Positions 59,673-59,962 of a stretch of DNA of 59,962 nucleotides are shown in pieces. Positions within the stretch are counted from its first letter, which is position 1. Each line of letters starts with the position of its first letter. Where the stretch lies: positions 1 through 59,962 of the forward strand of contig JADHOM010000012.1 of assembly GCA_016778985.1 (NCBI GenBank), written 5' to 3'. Source of the stretch: Alphaproteobacteria bacterium (GTDB taxonomy: Bacteria > Pseudomonadota > Alphaproteobacteria > Puniceispirillales > UBA1172). Below the pieces are notes generated by a model. That model had not been told where the DNA came from. It did no database searches and was given only the letters and a program-made list of their open reading frames with translations. Made by a program: the position numbers and the translations under genes.

Positions 59673-59962
59673 ACCCATCACTTTCAGTAATAGCTTAAAG
59701 TCGTTATCGAATGACCAATTTAGTAACCTAGTCTATAAATACATTAAGATAAAAAATAGCAACAACTTAACCCTTTAGCTCTATTTTGAAAAAGGTGAAT
59801 TTCCAACCCTACCCAGGCCCCTCCAGCTCACCATGGGACCCAAATACCCTGCCTCGGTCACAATGACTTTACACATTCTGCATAAGAGACTAACAGCTAA
59901 CCAAGGCCTAGTCTGGTCTTCACGCGATTACGGCAGTCACAACTGGGTCACAATAGCTTTGA
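59673..59962. other. Intergenic end of window
   Basis: No gene recognised. Contains several short TCACAA-type repeats (about 59858, 59936, 59948) and ends with the second copy of the 19-bp direct repeat. Confidence 0.45.
59944..59962. repeat. 19-bp direct repeat, copy 2 (may continue past the window)
   Basis: TGGGTCACAATAGCTTTGA, identical to 57454-57472. The window stops at its last base, so its true length is at least 19 bp. Confidence 0.7.

Noticed and set aside
1-59962. CRISPR array, tRNA, rRNA, transposase or integrase
   Set aside because: No regularly spaced direct repeats, no cloverleaf with the TTCRA-type arm, and no recombinase motifs were found on either strand.

Overview
The window looks like a chromosome segment from a marine alphaproteobacterium, most likely SAR116-like (Candidatus Puniceispirillum relatives). 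This is inferred from the complete proteorhodopsin/retinal cluster in the order PR-crtE-crtI-crtB-crtY-blh-idi, an ScfR-type regulator, a TauT/NitT-type ABC system, DUF1989 and class V glyoxylate-type aminotransferases, and a TPR-sulfotransferase. No rRNA, tRNA, CRISPR array, transposase or phage gene was recognised.

Layout. Positions 1-5700 are AT-rich accessory DNA: an edge-truncated extended SDR with a divergent TetR regulator, then a stretch of decayed or broken genes (frameshifted small membrane protein, cytochrome c' remnant, unidentified relic) among intact ones (cytochrome c, GFA-family protein, small membrane proteins). 5.7-18 kb holds a DDAH-like hydrolase, a secreted beta-propeller protein, an HxlR-controlled operon of five tiny enzymes (the first carries an in-frame amber codon), an FkbM methyltransferase with an amber codon, gamma-glutamyltransferase, and a GntR/aminotransferase/KPR-like group. 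18-22.4 kb is an RND efflux pair. 22.6-30.6 kb is a catabolic region (DUF1989, MBL remnant, LysR divergent from aldehyde dehydrogenase, LLM flavoenzyme, alpha/beta hydrolase, acyl-CoA dehydrogenase, EamA transporter).

30.6-44.6 kb is the light region: retinal synthesis and green-tuned proteorhodopsin on the minus strand, a divergent small membrane protein plus FAD oxidoreductase, a TauD-like dioxygenase, another EamA transporter, a propeller protein, moaA and a BLUF blue-light sensor. 44.7-57.3 kb holds a sterol-desaturase relic, an FAH-ABC operon with a divergent GntR regulator, a serine-glyoxylate-type aminotransferase divergent from an ScfR-like regulator, a sterol-desaturase-family gene, a carboxyltransferase-like protein without a biotin domain, and a 5'-truncated GMC oxidoreductase. 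The window closes with an AT-rich TPR-sulfotransferase gene framed by a 19-bp direct repeat.

The strongest unexpected signals are three in-frame TAG codons in genes otherwise readable end to end, two of them clearly where family members carry Trp; several hidden gene relics found only by reading through stops; a strong hairpin with a 9-G run between proteorhodopsin and crtE; and perfect inverted repeats in several divergent regulator promoters. No wholly new defence or mobile system could be supported. The best candidate for an undescribed functional unit is the HxlR-linked five-gene operon at 8.5-10.3 kb.
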